A stretch of 13,854 nt of DNA, taken from Deltaproteobacteria bacterium. Its GTDB lineage: Bacteria; Desulfobacterota; Desulfobacteria; Desulfobacterales; SURF-15. Below, one piece after another: positions 7,080-13,854 of the stretch (positions are counted from its first letter, which is position 1; the number at the start of each line of letters is the position of its first letter). The DNA lies in the NCBI GenBank assembly GCA_024644775.1, contig JAHEHB010000089.1, positions 1-13,854 of the forward strand, read 5' to 3'. The translations under genes and the position numbers were made by a program. The notes under the pieces are model-generated. The model was not told the origin of the DNA and ran no database searches. It was given only the letters and a program-made list of their open reading frames with translations.

Positions 7080-8141
7080 TTATACAAAACTAAACAACCG
7101 TTTGGGATTTTCCACCATGATGGTCCTTATTTGATCATCGGAAATTCCCCAGCATCGCATTACCGGCACCGCATTTTCCAGAATATGAGTAAACCCATGT
7201 CCACCATAGGTATAACGTCGCGTTTTATAGCAGATATCGTGGGATATTAGGATTTGGTTTAAATAGCCATGGTCTCGAAGTTCGATGATTTCTTTAATTC
7301 TTCCCACATCGTTAGGTAAGTGGGCCACGGCCAGCTCGATCGGGTAGTAACCTTCAAGACCGAAACAATCGTACTCCAGCGTACAGCCCGTTCCGGCCAT
7401 CTCAAGTCTTTTTTCGAGAGGAAAGGGTGTCCGATCCATATGCGACATGATTACCCGATCGATATCCGCCCCGGCTTCCTCAAGTATTCTTATTATTTGA
7501 ATTGGAGAATCGTCATGGCGACCGGGGTGGATGTTGATCGGCGCCCCGGTCTCTTTTTGAGCCCGGGCTGCGGCTCGTAAAACTTTTTCTTCCCGATCAT
7601 CCAACGGCCAGGTACAGCCGATCTCCCCGATAAGCCCGGCCCGAACTCCGGTGGGGCCGACGCCGACAGTAACATCGTTTATGATTTCATCTGCGATTCG
7701 GTCTTCTGTCTTAGAGTCAAAGCGCTTATCTTGGCTGGCGCCGACGTAGTACCCGGACCCCATGATGATGTTTAAGCCTGTGGCGCGAGATACTCGGCAC
7801 AAACCTTCGGGATCGCGAGCCAGATTATCACTGCTGCAACATACGATCGTATTGCCCCCGGCGTTCCGTAACCGTTGCAGCTCTTCAATGGCTTCCCGTT
7901 CATCCAATTGGACCATGTTATCCTGATTGTAATAGGGGTTGAAACGGAAGTAGCCTATATCGGGGTGACCTCGGGACACCCGTTGCCGAGCCAGATGCTT
8001 TTTGCTGGCCTGTTTTGGTTCGATAAACCATACACCGAGATCGATAAAGACGTGTTCATGGGGTAAGGTAACACCCAATCTATCACCGCTTATAGGTCCC
8101 AGTACCGTTTGAGCCTTGCCTGTCATTTCTGATAGGTTCAT
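7080..8141 (-). CDS. Phosphotriesterase-family metallohydrolase (PTER-like)
   Basis: This 353-residue TIM-barrel amidohydrolase shows the complete binuclear metal site: HEH at 28-30, the bridging acid as Glu173 in IGEIG (where true phosphotriesterases use carboxylated Lys), His205 in NIHPGRH, His234 in MSHMDRT and Asp302 in SHDI. The Glu bridge and the blocks GKAQTVLG, GEIGCTWPL, QIIRILEEAGADI and YGGHGFTHIL place it with the PTER/Php branch, not with organophosphate hydrolases. From memory of the family it closely resembles vertebrate PTER, which has been reported to hydrolyse N-acetyltaurine. The natural substrate here is unknown, and an amide, ester or lactone is possible. The start has a GGGAGGT ribosome site 6 bases upstream (8147-8153). 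It lies 140 bp after the TRAP large permease on the same strand, so it probably acts on the imported compound. Confidence 0.9.
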   Translation of the reverse strand: MNLSEMTGKAQTVLGPISGDRLGVTLPHEHVFIDLGVWFIEPKQASKKHLARQRVSRGHPDIGYFRFNPYYNQDNMVQLDEREAIEELQRLRNAGGNTIVCCSSDNLARDPEGLCRVSRATGLNIIMGSGYYVGASQDKRFDSKTEDRIADEIINDVTVGVGPTGVRAGLIGEIGCTWPLDDREEKVLRAAARAQKETGAPINIHPGRHDDSPIQIIRILEEAGADIDRVIMSHMDRTPFPLEKRLEMAGTGCTLEYDCFGLEGYYPIELAVAHLPNDVGRIKEIIELRDHGYLNQILISHDICYKTRRYTYGGHGFTHILENAVPVMRCWGISDDQIRTIMVENPKRLFSFV

Positions 8142-8198
8142 CCATTACCTCCCGTGGTTCAACTGCTTGGATAATTCATAGATACTAGCCAAACATAT

Positions 8199-8214
8199 TT
8201 GAAATTCCTTTCAA
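8199..8214. promoter_or_regulatory. Inverted repeat upstream of the PTER-like gene
   Basis: TTGAAA, TTCC, TTTCAA form a perfect 6-bp-arm inverted repeat 58 bases before the hydrolase ATG. Its minus-strand reading also offers a TTGAAA hexamer resembling a -35 box, but no well-spaced -10 is evident. It could be an operator or an internal promoter site that lets the hydrolase be expressed separately from the TRAP genes. Confidence 0.25.
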
Positions 8215-8227
8215 CTTTGATGCGAGT

Positions 8228-8273
8228 GTTCAGGGGTTCAGAGTTCAGGAGGGATGATCCTCCCTCTGTTTTT
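8228..8273 (+). repeat. Triple GTTCAG repeat running into a hairpin plus T-tract
   Basis: GTTCAG occurs at 8228-8233, 8236-8241 and 8243-8248. The last copy merges into a stem of CA(G)GAGGG with CCCTCTG (8-base loop) and then TTTTT at 8269-8273. This would work as a plus-strand terminator, yet the flanking genes are both on the minus strand. On that strand it offers only a hairpin without a U-tract, so read-through from dctM to the hydrolase gene remains possible. Confidence 0.4.
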
Positions 8274-8281
8274 ACCGACTA

Positions 8282-9589
8282 TCAAAACACAAACAGTTTT
8301 CTCGGCAAAAATAGGGCCACTTCGGGAACGAATATAATCAGCAACATAACCGCAAACATGCATATAAAGAAAGGCACACTCCCTTTAATGGTCAAGGACA
8401 TGTCGCTTTCCTGCGAAACACCGTGTATTATAAACAGGTTCAGCCCCATCGGCGGTGTGATGACACACATTTCGATAAATACAGCCATCATAACACCCAG
8501 CCAGAGAGAATCATATCCTAAAGCCATCATCAAAGGGTAAACGACCGGCAGGGTTAACAAGAGTACACATGTTCCTTCAATAATGCAGCCCAAGAATATG
8601 TAGAGCGCACAGATAGCGAATACGATAACCAGCTTTTCGAGATTCAGGCTGAGTATCCATTCGGTTAATAGAGTGGGAAGTTTTAGCATGGATATGCCCA
8701 TGGATATGATCTGGGCCGAGACAATCAAAAACAGCACCAGACATGCCGTCCGGACCGCCATTTCTCCGGCCTCTCGGATCATGCTCCAGCTCAGGGTTCG
8801 ATCAAAAGCGGCAATGAGAATCGCCACCACCGAACCCACGGCTGCGGACTCGGTGGGGGTGGCGATTCCCGTATAGATCGAACCCATAATCGAAATTATC
8901 AAAAAAATTGGTGCAATCAAGGATTTTGCGCTTTTCAACATCTCTACAAAGGGCAGCTTTTCCGCTGGGGGAGCCGCATCGGATTTAATCAACGAAACGA
9001 CACCGATATAAATCATAAAAGAAGCGGCCATAATTATGCCGGGAATAACGCCGGCAATAAAAAGCTGGCCGACCGATTCCCCCACCCAGGCGCCATATAC
9101 GATGAAGCAGATACTGGGAGGGATCATACTGGCCAGTGTACCTCCGGCGGCCAACGAGCCATATATCAATTTTCTCTCATAACCGCGTCTTTTCAGCTCG
9201 GGTATGGCCAAAGTACCCATAGTGGCGGCACCCGCCAGGCTAGATCCGGAACACGCTCCGAAAACGGCGCAAGCCAGTATGTTAGTTTGCAGCAATCCGC
9301 CAGGAAGAAAGCTTACGATCGGCTGAAGACCTGAATAGATTTTTTTTGCGATATGCGCTTTAAATAACACGCTGCCCATAAAAATAAACAGAGGAATCGC
9401 ACCCAGAATGAAGTCATTCATGATGTTGAATTGGATCATTTTAATCATTCCGGCCGTTCCACCACCGACCATGAAGTAGATGATGATGATTCCAACCCCG
9501 GCCATACCGATGGAAATCCACATCCCGCTTGCTAAAAAGAAAAAAATTAAGCCCACAACTATGAGGCCTTGGACGGTGGGGGAGTCCAT
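8282..9589 (-). CDS. TRAP transporter large permease (DctM type)
   Basis: This 435-residue inner-membrane protein with about a dozen hydrophobic segments is the ion-coupled translocation subunit of a tripartite periplasmic transporter. Family landmarks are PLFIFMGS near 66-73, GACSGSSLAGAATMGTLAIPE at about 111-131, GTLASMIPPS at 150-159, GIATPTESAAVG at 241-252 and ITPPMGLNLF at 377-386. Length is normal for DctM proteins (about 425-440). AAAGGAGAT lies 8 bases before the ATG. It follows the small permease by 62 bases, and the PTER-like hydrolase comes next. It moves the substrate with sodium or protons and does not use ATP. Confidence 0.95.
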   Translation of the reverse strand: MDSPTVQGLIVVGLIFFFLASGMWISIGMAGVGIIIIYFMVGGGTAGMIKMIQFNIMNDFILGAIPLFIFMGSVLFKAHIAKKIYSGLQPIVSFLPGGLLQTNILACAVFGACSGSSLAGAATMGTLAIPELKRRGYERKLIYGSLAAGGTLASMIPPSICFIVYGAWVGESVGQLFIAGVIPGIIMAASFMIYIGVVSLIKSDAAPPAEKLPFVEMLKSAKSLIAPIFLIISIMGSIYTGIATPTESAAVGSVVAILIAAFDRTLSWSMIREAGEMAVRTACLVLFLIVSAQIISMGISMLKLPTLLTEWILSLNLEKLVIVFAICALYIFLGCIIEGTCVLLLTLPVVYPLMMALGYDSLWLGVMMAVFIEMCVITPPMGLNLFIIHGVSQESDMSLTIKGSVPFFICMFAVMLLIIFVPEVALFLPRKLFVF

Positions 9590-9651
9590 ACCTTTATCTC
9601 CTTTTGTATTCTATCCAGAGTGATACGGAACGAGTTTTCAGCCCGGGCAAT

Positions 9652-10191
9652 TTAAATGATTCGCTTTTGTGGCGTCCGTCCCAGGTGTCCAAATTCTTTT
9701 ACTTTCCAAACCAAGTGAACGGCCAATTCTAAAAGCAAGGCAAGATACCCCGGAAAAAGCATCAGCCGCGGGATCCACATAGGGGTCATGGTAACGGTTT
9801 GTGCGCGTTCACCTGTTTTGAGACTCAGAATAATAAAAGTGGAAGCATGCCAAAAAAGAATCCAGATGATAACGATGGCAGCGATAGTGGTTATGACTTC
9901 CCATCCCGCTCTGACCCTGGGAGGCAATCTGTCGGTTATCAGACGCATCCTGACATGGCCATCGGTTCTGAGGGTCCAAGCCAACCCCATGAAGAGCATC
10001 GTTATGACAAGATAGCCGGTATATTCTTCCACAAACTGAAACGGGGTTAAAAAGGGTATGGCCCTCACGGCCGTGTTCAGGGCTACAAGGGCGGTCATGA
10101 TGATAATGGAATAAATGGATATGTTAACCCCGATTTTGGAAAATCGTGTTATAAATTTTACCTCTGGCCGTGATATGTTGGTATCGCTCAA
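9652..10191 (-). CDS. TRAP transporter small permease (DctQ type)
   Basis: This 179-residue protein has four membrane helices (near 19-43, 53-76, 92-120 and 138-163), the standard plan of DctQ. It carries the family's conserved block EEYTGYLVITMLFMGLAWTL and then HVRM. It binds the large permease to form the membrane complex. The start is probably TTG at 10189-10191: an AAGGA ribosome site lies 8 bases upstream (10200-10204), an in-frame TGA directly precedes it, and no Met occurs until after the first helix has begun. It is separated from the binding-protein gene by a 121-bp gap containing a strong hairpin. Confidence 0.92.
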   Translation of the reverse strand: MSDTNISRPEVKFITRFSKIGVNISIYSIIIMTALVALNTAVRAIPFLTPFQFVEEYTGYLVITMLFMGLAWTLRTDGHVRMRLITDRLPPRVRAGWEVITTIAAIVIIWILFWHASTFIILSLKTGERAQTVTMTPMWIPRLMLFPGYLALLLELAVHLVWKVKEFGHLGRTPQKRII

Positions 10192-10258
10192 TCAATCCGT
10201 CCTTACTGTCTAATGACTTGCCAATTCTCTCTCTTTAATCGGCTTGGATGAGTGGCTG

Positions 10259-10287
10259 CCGGCAGGGTGGCGGAACCGCCCTACCGG
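10259..10287 (-). repeat. Strong GC-rich intercistronic hairpin between TRAP genes dctP and dctQ
   Basis: A 12-position stem closes a 5-base loop: CCGG, AGGG and GG pair with CC, CCCT and CCGG, interrupted by one A-C mismatch and one G-U wobble. No U-tract follows on the minus strand, so it is not a normal intrinsic terminator. Its place just after the binding-protein gene fits an mRNA-stabilising or partially attenuating structure that keeps binding protein in excess over permease. Its imperfect palindromic, GC-rich form also fits a dispersed REP-type element. Confidence 0.6.
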
Positions 10288-10312
10288 TCAGTCAATTGCG
10301 ATAAAGAAATTT

Positions 10313-11344
10313 TTACTTCATCGATTTTGAGACATCATCATAGATTTCAAGCGCTTTGGCACCCTCAGGACCCGCCCGCTTGGCCCAGTCGGCCCACACC
10401 GGCCGAACCTTCTCCTGAACCTGTTTGTGCATCTTTGGGGTCAGAGCGGTGGCGACGACACCATATTTTTGCATCATCCGGACCAGATCACTGGCCGGTT
10501 CCAACTCGTTCATGGCCTGACAGGCATCGCTGGCCACTTTGCCTTCCTCGCGAATGATCTTTTGAACATCTTCGGGAAGCGCCTTCAGTTTGTCCCGATT
10601 GACGATCGTAAACTCCCAAGGGAAAGCAAAGTCCCACCAGGTAACATATTTTGCAACTTCGTGAATTTTTGTTGCCACGGCACCGTTCATGGAGGTCAGG
10701 GCACCGTCGATGGTTCCTCTTTGAATGGCCGTATACAATTCCCCGAAAGCGACCGTAACCGGTGTACCTCCCAAATGGGCAACAGTATCGCCGGTTTCTT
10801 TACCCCAGACTCTGATTTTCTGCCCCTTGAGTGCGTCCATGCTGTCGAGCAGCTTTTTACCGTGCACCGCTTCGCCGCAGATGAGATAACTCGTAATAAT
10901 GGTGCTGTTGTATTTCTTGTTTAAGATAGGCTCGAAAACTTCGGGCACCATCCTTTCCATAACTTTCTTGGCTTGGTCGATGTCTTTAAACAAAAAGGGG
11001 ACCATCATAATTCCTAAAGGAGGTTCTACAGACGAGATATAAACGTCTTCGGTCATCCCCATGTCGACCAGACCGTCCCGAACGGCCCCGAGCATGTCCG
11101 CTCCCGTATAAGGGTGTTCGCCATACACAAAAGGATCGACCTTGAGCCTTCCGCCGCTTCTTTCGGTGATTCTCTTGCACATTTCCACATAGTGCGGAAT
11201 TGAGTTTGTGGCTCGAACCAAAGGCGTCATCCACTTCCATTTGACCGTTTTTGCTTCTGCGGCGGTCGTGATCATTCCTGAGATCAGCAGACAGATTGAT
11301 ATTATGACGCACACGAATCCCATAACGAAATGTTTACCCTTCAT
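10313..11344 (-). CDS. TRAP transporter periplasmic binding protein (DctP family)
   Basis: This 343-residue secreted protein starts at ATG 11342-11344, chosen over an upstream in-frame ATG (11389) because AAAGGAGG lies 6 bases before it and a signal peptide begins there (MKGKHFVMGF, cleavage after AEA at about 31). Conserved DctP features include GGRLKVDPF near 64-72, the KIRVWG strand at 176-181 with Arg178, and GGTPVTVAFGELYTAIQRGT at 192-211. In the family the Arg that follows LKGQKI forms a salt bridge to the substrate's acidic group, so an organic carboxylate or sulfonate ligand is expected. Aromatic residues near 235-243 (TWWDFAFPW) may shape the pocket. It is the second gene of the aminotransferase-TRAP-hydrolase cluster, 63 bp after the aminotransferase gene. 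Confidence 0.94.
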   Translation of the reverse strand: MKGKHFVMGFVCVIISICLLISGMITTAAEAKTVKWKWMTPLVRATNSIPHYVEMCKRITERSGGRLKVDPFVYGEHPYTGADMLGAVRDGLVDMGMTEDVYISSVEPPLGIMMVPFLFKDIDQAKKVMERMVPEVFEPILNKKYNSTIITSYLICGEAVHGKKLLDSMDALKGQKIRVWGKETGDTVAHLGGTPVTVAFGELYTAIQRGTIDGALTSMNGAVATKIHEVAKYVTWWDFAFPWEFTIVNRDKLKALPEDVQKIIREEGKVASDACQAMNELEPASDLVRMMQKYGVVATALTPKMHKQVQEKVRPVWADWAKRAGPEGAKALEIYDDVSKSMK

Positions 11345-11407
11345 AACTTCCCTCCTTTCTTCTGTTAGGGGAGATTCCCCTGTATTCAATGATGTGATCT
11401 GATTTGA

Positions 11408-12754
11408 CTAAAACCCTATCTTCTTTTCTTCTTCGGTGATCGTCTCATCAAGGATTTCAACCATCTCGTCGATCTGTTCCCGGGTAACAATAAACGGTGG
11501 GCCGAACATGACCATGTCCCCTGCTTTCCCCCGATCGCATCCTCCTGACGCCTCTATATACATACCCCGTTTCAGGGTTCCTTTGTTCACCCGATCATAA
11601 AACTTAAGCGCCGGATCCAAGGGTTCTTTGGTCGCCTTGTCCTTTACAAACTCCAGACCGACCATCAATCCCTTGCCACGGATATCACCAACGGTTGGAT
11701 GAGAGCGGAGAATTTCCATCTTCTGTTTAAGATAATCGCCACTCTCACGGCAGCGCTCTACCAGGTTGTGCGTCTTAAGATAATCGATAACACTCGAGGT
11801 GATTGCCGCGGCTGAAGGGTTACCGGCCCAGGTATGACCGGACCAAAACTCTCCTGATCCTTTTGATATGGCATCGACGACTTTGGGTGAGCAGACCACC
11901 GCGCCTACCGGAAAGTAGCCACCGCTTAAGCCCTTGGCCAAGGCCATGAGATCGGGCGTTATGTCGAAATGTTCATATCCGAACCACTTGCCGGTACGTC
12001 CCACCCCGGTCATGACCTCATCCAATATCAACAGAACGTCGTATTGGTCGCATATTTCCCTGACCCGTTTGAAATAGAGTTCTCCCGGATGGGCCCCGCA
12101 CAGAGACATCCCGGAAACGGGTTCGGCGATAAAAGCGGCTACTGTTTCCGGACCCTGACATAAAATCTCGTTCTCCAGGGCTTGAGCACACGAGCGATCG
12201 CACGCCTCGATTGTCTGGGAACCGAACCAGCATCGGTAAAAATAGGCCGGAGGGATATGGCTGGAGTCTTGTAGATAGGGTACATAGTCCGCCCGACGAC
12301 CGGTCATTCCCGACCAGGATAACGCACCTGCAGTCATTCCATGGTAACTTAACCAGCGTGAGATGATCCGGGACTTGGCGAAATTGCCCCTTTCGATATG
12401 GTATTTGCGGGCTAATTTAACCGCCATCTCGGTGGCCTCGGAGCCGCTCGAGACAAAAAAGACCCGATCGCCCATCCCGCCCGTGATTTCATATACCCTT
12501 TCGGCCGCTTCTTCCAACTGCGGGCTGGTAAATTCGTACCGGTAGGTGTAATTGACCTTTTGAATCTGCTCCTTGAGCACATCGGCCATTTCCGTTAGAC
12601 CATGCCCCAAGGTGCAGCAAATCGGCCCACTGGCTGAGTCAATGTATCGATTGCCCTGCTCATCATAGAGATAAATACCCTCAGCCTTGACGATAGATGG
12701 GTATTTGCGATCCAAAACCGGGTACATGACATGCGTTTTTTTAGGATTTTCCAT
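11408..12754 (-). CDS. Class III (omega) PLP-dependent aminotransferase
   Basis: This 448-residue cytosolic enzyme moves an amino group, usually from a terminal primary amine, to a keto acid. PLP-site features are SGSEATE at 103-109 (phosphate cup), YHG at 137-139 (ring stacking), ILDEVMTGVGRTG at 242-254 with Asp245 contacting the pyridine nitrogen, Schiff-base Lys274 in LMALAKGLSGG, and HTWAGNP at 307-313. Length is normal for the family. AAAGG lies about 6 bases before the ATG. It is the first gene of the TRAP cluster. Donor specificity cannot be read reliably: taurine, beta-alanine, GABA, a polyamine or another amine are all possible. Given the downstream hydrolase and anion importer, I infer that it acts on an amine released from the imported compound. 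Confidence 0.92.
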   Translation of the reverse strand: MENPKKTHVMYPVLDRKYPSIVKAEGIYLYDEQGNRYIDSASGPICCTLGHGLTEMADVLKEQIQKVNYTYRYEFTSPQLEEAAERVYEITGGMGDRVFFVSSGSEATEMAVKLARKYHIERGNFAKSRIISRWLSYHGMTAGALSWSGMTGRRADYVPYLQDSSHIPPAYFYRCWFGSQTIEACDRSCAQALENEILCQGPETVAAFIAEPVSGMSLCGAHPGELYFKRVREICDQYDVLLILDEVMTGVGRTGKWFGYEHFDITPDLMALAKGLSGGYFPVGAVVCSPKVVDAISKGSGEFWSGHTWAGNPSAAAITSSVIDYLKTHNLVERCRESGDYLKQKMEILRSHPTVGDIRGKGLMVGLEFVKDKATKEPLDPALKFYDRVNKGTLKRGMYIEASGGCDRGKAGDMVMFGPPFIVTREQIDEMVEILDETITEEEKKIGF

Positions 12755-12966
12755 GACTTACCTTTCAGTATTTTGTAAAGTAAAGAACAAATCATTTGGC
12801 CTGATTCTAAAAGTGCGTGCAGCAGTCTGTATAATTTATAGTGATTTGAAAAATGTTGAGTTGATAACCTACCTGGTTGATGCCGAACATGATGGGCAAC
12901 AATCTTTAGAGTCATGGATACCCTCTCCGGTCCAATTGAAAGACCTATAATGATTCTAGTCTCACC

Positions 12967-12997
12967 TGTTCGCAGAACATCTGTTACGGTATGTTAC
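12967..12997. promoter_or_regulatory. Palindrome plus phased direct repeat in the divergent region
   Basis: TGTTC-GCA-GAACA at 12967-12979 is a perfect 5-bp-arm palindrome. It is followed by TGTTAC at 12982-12987 and again at 12992-12997, a 10-base period that would place both copies on the same DNA face. It lies about 210 bp upstream of the aminotransferase start. This is a candidate regulator site, with short motifs that could arise by chance. Confidence 0.25.
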
Positions 12998-13159
12998 TCA
13001 GCTTTAAAAGGATAAAGGGATAAGAGTTTTCGTTTCTGTTAAAATGAATATGAGAAATATGATGGTGTGTCAATCTTTAATTTCGTTGAACTTTCCCCAA
13101 TTCTATAATGCCTTCTTTGGCTTCAGCCCTGCATAGATTCTCACCAGGATAAATATTGC

Positions 13160-13189
13160 TTGACAAACTGCAGCATGTTAAAATACATT
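13160..13189 (+). promoter_or_regulatory. Candidate plus-strand promoter
   Basis: A perfect TTGACA (13160-13165) is followed after 18 bases by TACATT (13184-13189, four of six matches to TATAAT). It would give a leader of about 285 bases before the binding-protein start. A separate perfect TATAAT at 13385-13390 lies closer to the gene but lacks a recognisable -35 box. Either or neither may be used. Confidence 0.3.
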
Positions 13190-13460
13190 TTTAATATTTC
13201 CGATGTCCATCCATAGTAATCAATAATATATATTTTTATATCGACTCAGAGAAAAACGCTATCCTTTTCTTGTGGCCCAGAGTGCTTAGTGTGGAAACTT
13301 TACCTACAACATTGAGAGAATCATTGTTTTTGTATAAGCCCTTTCGATTATCACCTTGCCATAAATGTTTTTGTACTTTATTTGTATAATTTCGATCGTT
13401 CGCGTTTTTAAAGAATGGGGATTGGGAGGAGTTGGAAGATTTCCAAACTACTAAATCACG

Positions 13461-13470
13461 GAAAGGAGGT
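13461..13470 (+). promoter_or_regulatory. Strong ribosome binding site
   Basis: GAAAGGAGGT lies 9 bases upstream of the ATG at 13480. This near-perfect anti-16S match fixes the start of the truncated binding-protein gene. Confidence 0.8.
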
Positions 13471-13479
13471 CAATTTGCC

Positions 13480-13854
13480 ATGAAACCAAATAAACAGATT
13501 CTTTCTTTATTGATCGTTATTTTTCTTATTTTTTGCCCTGCCCTTTTAACGGCGGACATTTTGGATGATGTTTCTAAACGAGGGGTGGTAAAAGTAGGCA
13601 TTTTACCAGACGCAAAGCCTTATGGCTGGCAGGATGCCAAAGGCAAGTTCCAGGGACTCGATGTGGATCTAGCACATGAACTGGCAAAAGCGCTTGATGT
13701 AAAATTAGAAATGGTTGCTGTAGGCGCGGCGGCCAGGATTGCCGTATTGGTTTCAAGAAAGGTCGATGTTAATATTACGGGGATGACCCGAACCTTGGAG
13801 AGAGCCAAAGCTGTGGATTTCAGCGATGCTTATGCCCTTGTGGGGGCGATGATG
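13480..13854 (+). CDS. Polar amino-acid-type ABC transporter binding protein (SBP_bac_3 family), 3' end outside window
   Basis: The first 125 residues are present and the frame is open at the window edge. A signal peptide (MKPNKQILSLLIVIFLIF, cleavage likely near residue 25) leads into the family-3 binding fold: RGVVKVGILPDAKPYGW at 34-50, GLDVDLAHELAKAL at 59-72, and KVDVNITGMTRTLERAKAVDF at 94-114. The last block matches the conserved region of GlnH/ArtJ-like proteins, whose T-x-ER segment and preceding Arg (here Arg86) help bind the amino-acid alpha-carboxylate. It is therefore predicted to deliver an amino acid or related compound to an ABC importer whose genes presumably lie downstream. 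It is transcribed away from the TRAP cluster and has its own strong ribosome site. Confidence 0.9.
   Translation, partial: MKPNKQILSLLIVIFLIFCPALLTADILDDVSKRGVVKVGILPDAKPYGWQDAKGKFQGLDVDLAHELAKALDVKLEMVAVGAAARIAVLVSRKVDVNITGMTRTLERAKAVDFSDAYALVGAMM

Larger units (their letters stand above)
12755..13479. other. 725-bp AT-rich divergent intergenic region, no convincing gene
   Basis: This gap separates the minus-strand TRAP cluster from a plus-strand binding-protein gene. I find no RNA gene and no open frame with clear protein character. It contains TATA-rich DNA at 12829-12840 that could hold the minus-strand promoter (TATAAA or TATACA, without a good -35), a 5-bp palindrome, a TGTTAC direct repeat, a TTGACA-containing plus-strand promoter candidate, and a very AT-rich block at about 13216-13241. 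Its length suggests complex regulation or a decayed gene. Confidence 0.5.

Noticed and set aside
11345..11389. 15-codon N-terminal extension of the TRAP binding protein
   Set aside because: It would place acidic residues before the signal peptide, while the internal ATG has a strong AAAGGAGG site.
12687..12950. 87-residue plus-strand open frame across the aminotransferase start
   Set aside because: Its first part is antisense to the aminotransferase gene. The part beyond 12755 looks mildly protein-like (NVELITYLVDAEHDG), but there is no ribosome site and no recognised family, so a relic cannot be shown.
12755..13479. CRISPR array, tRNA or insertion-sequence ends
   Set aside because: No repeated spacer-sized units, no cloverleaf-like segment and no transposase-like frame or terminal inverted repeats were seen here or elsewhere in the window.

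Overview
This window looks like a Gram-negative, probably anaerobic bacterium of the Desulfobacterota (former Deltaproteobacteria) type. That guess rests on three things: Sec signal peptides on every binding protein, a TRAP transporter next to sugar-type ABC genes, and mid-GC coding DNA with AT-rich, repeat-bearing intergenic DNA. No rRNA or taxonomic marker is present, so the assignment is an inference. Almost everything is transport: four predicted periplasmic binding proteins of three different families occur in 13.9 kb, and no regulator gene is visible.

Layout. (1) Positions 2-133 hold the 3' end of an unidentified plus-strand gene, which converges on the minus-strand operon through a short AT-rich hairpin. 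(2) A minus-strand CUT1-type (carbohydrate/glycerol-phosphate) ABC operon runs from 6652 down to 190. Its order of transcription is solute-binding protein A, solute-binding protein B, MalF-like permease, MalG-like permease, UgpC/MalK-like ATPase, DUF624/YesL-like membrane protein. The two binding proteins are full-length tandem paralogs, and each is preceded by nearly the same promoter (TTGACA, 17 bp, AGATAA). (3) Positions 6653-7079 are intergenic, with promoter and operator candidates and a possible gene relic. (4) A second minus-strand cluster runs from 12754 down to 7080: class III aminotransferase, TRAP binding protein (DctP type), TRAP small permease (DctQ), TRAP large permease (DctM), and a phosphotriesterase-family hydrolase closely resembling animal PTER. 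(5) A 725-bp AT-rich divergent region without a convincing gene follows. (6) A plus-strand polar-amino-acid-type ABC binding protein starts at 13480 and is cut by the window end.

How the genes may work together. The TRAP cluster reads as a self-contained catabolic unit: uptake of an organic anion, hydrolysis by a binuclear-metal amidohydrolase, and transamination of a freed primary amine. Vertebrate PTER has been reported to hydrolyse N-acetyltaurine. Taurine is a known TRAP substrate and a known class III aminotransferase substrate. An N-acyl-taurine or other N-acyl-amine pathway is therefore a specific, testable hypothesis and the most interesting reading of the window. No gene for sulfoacetaldehyde processing is present here, so the pathway is unproven. 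The ABC operon is a separate unit, whose duplicated binding proteins suggest that one transporter serves two ligands or two expression regimes.
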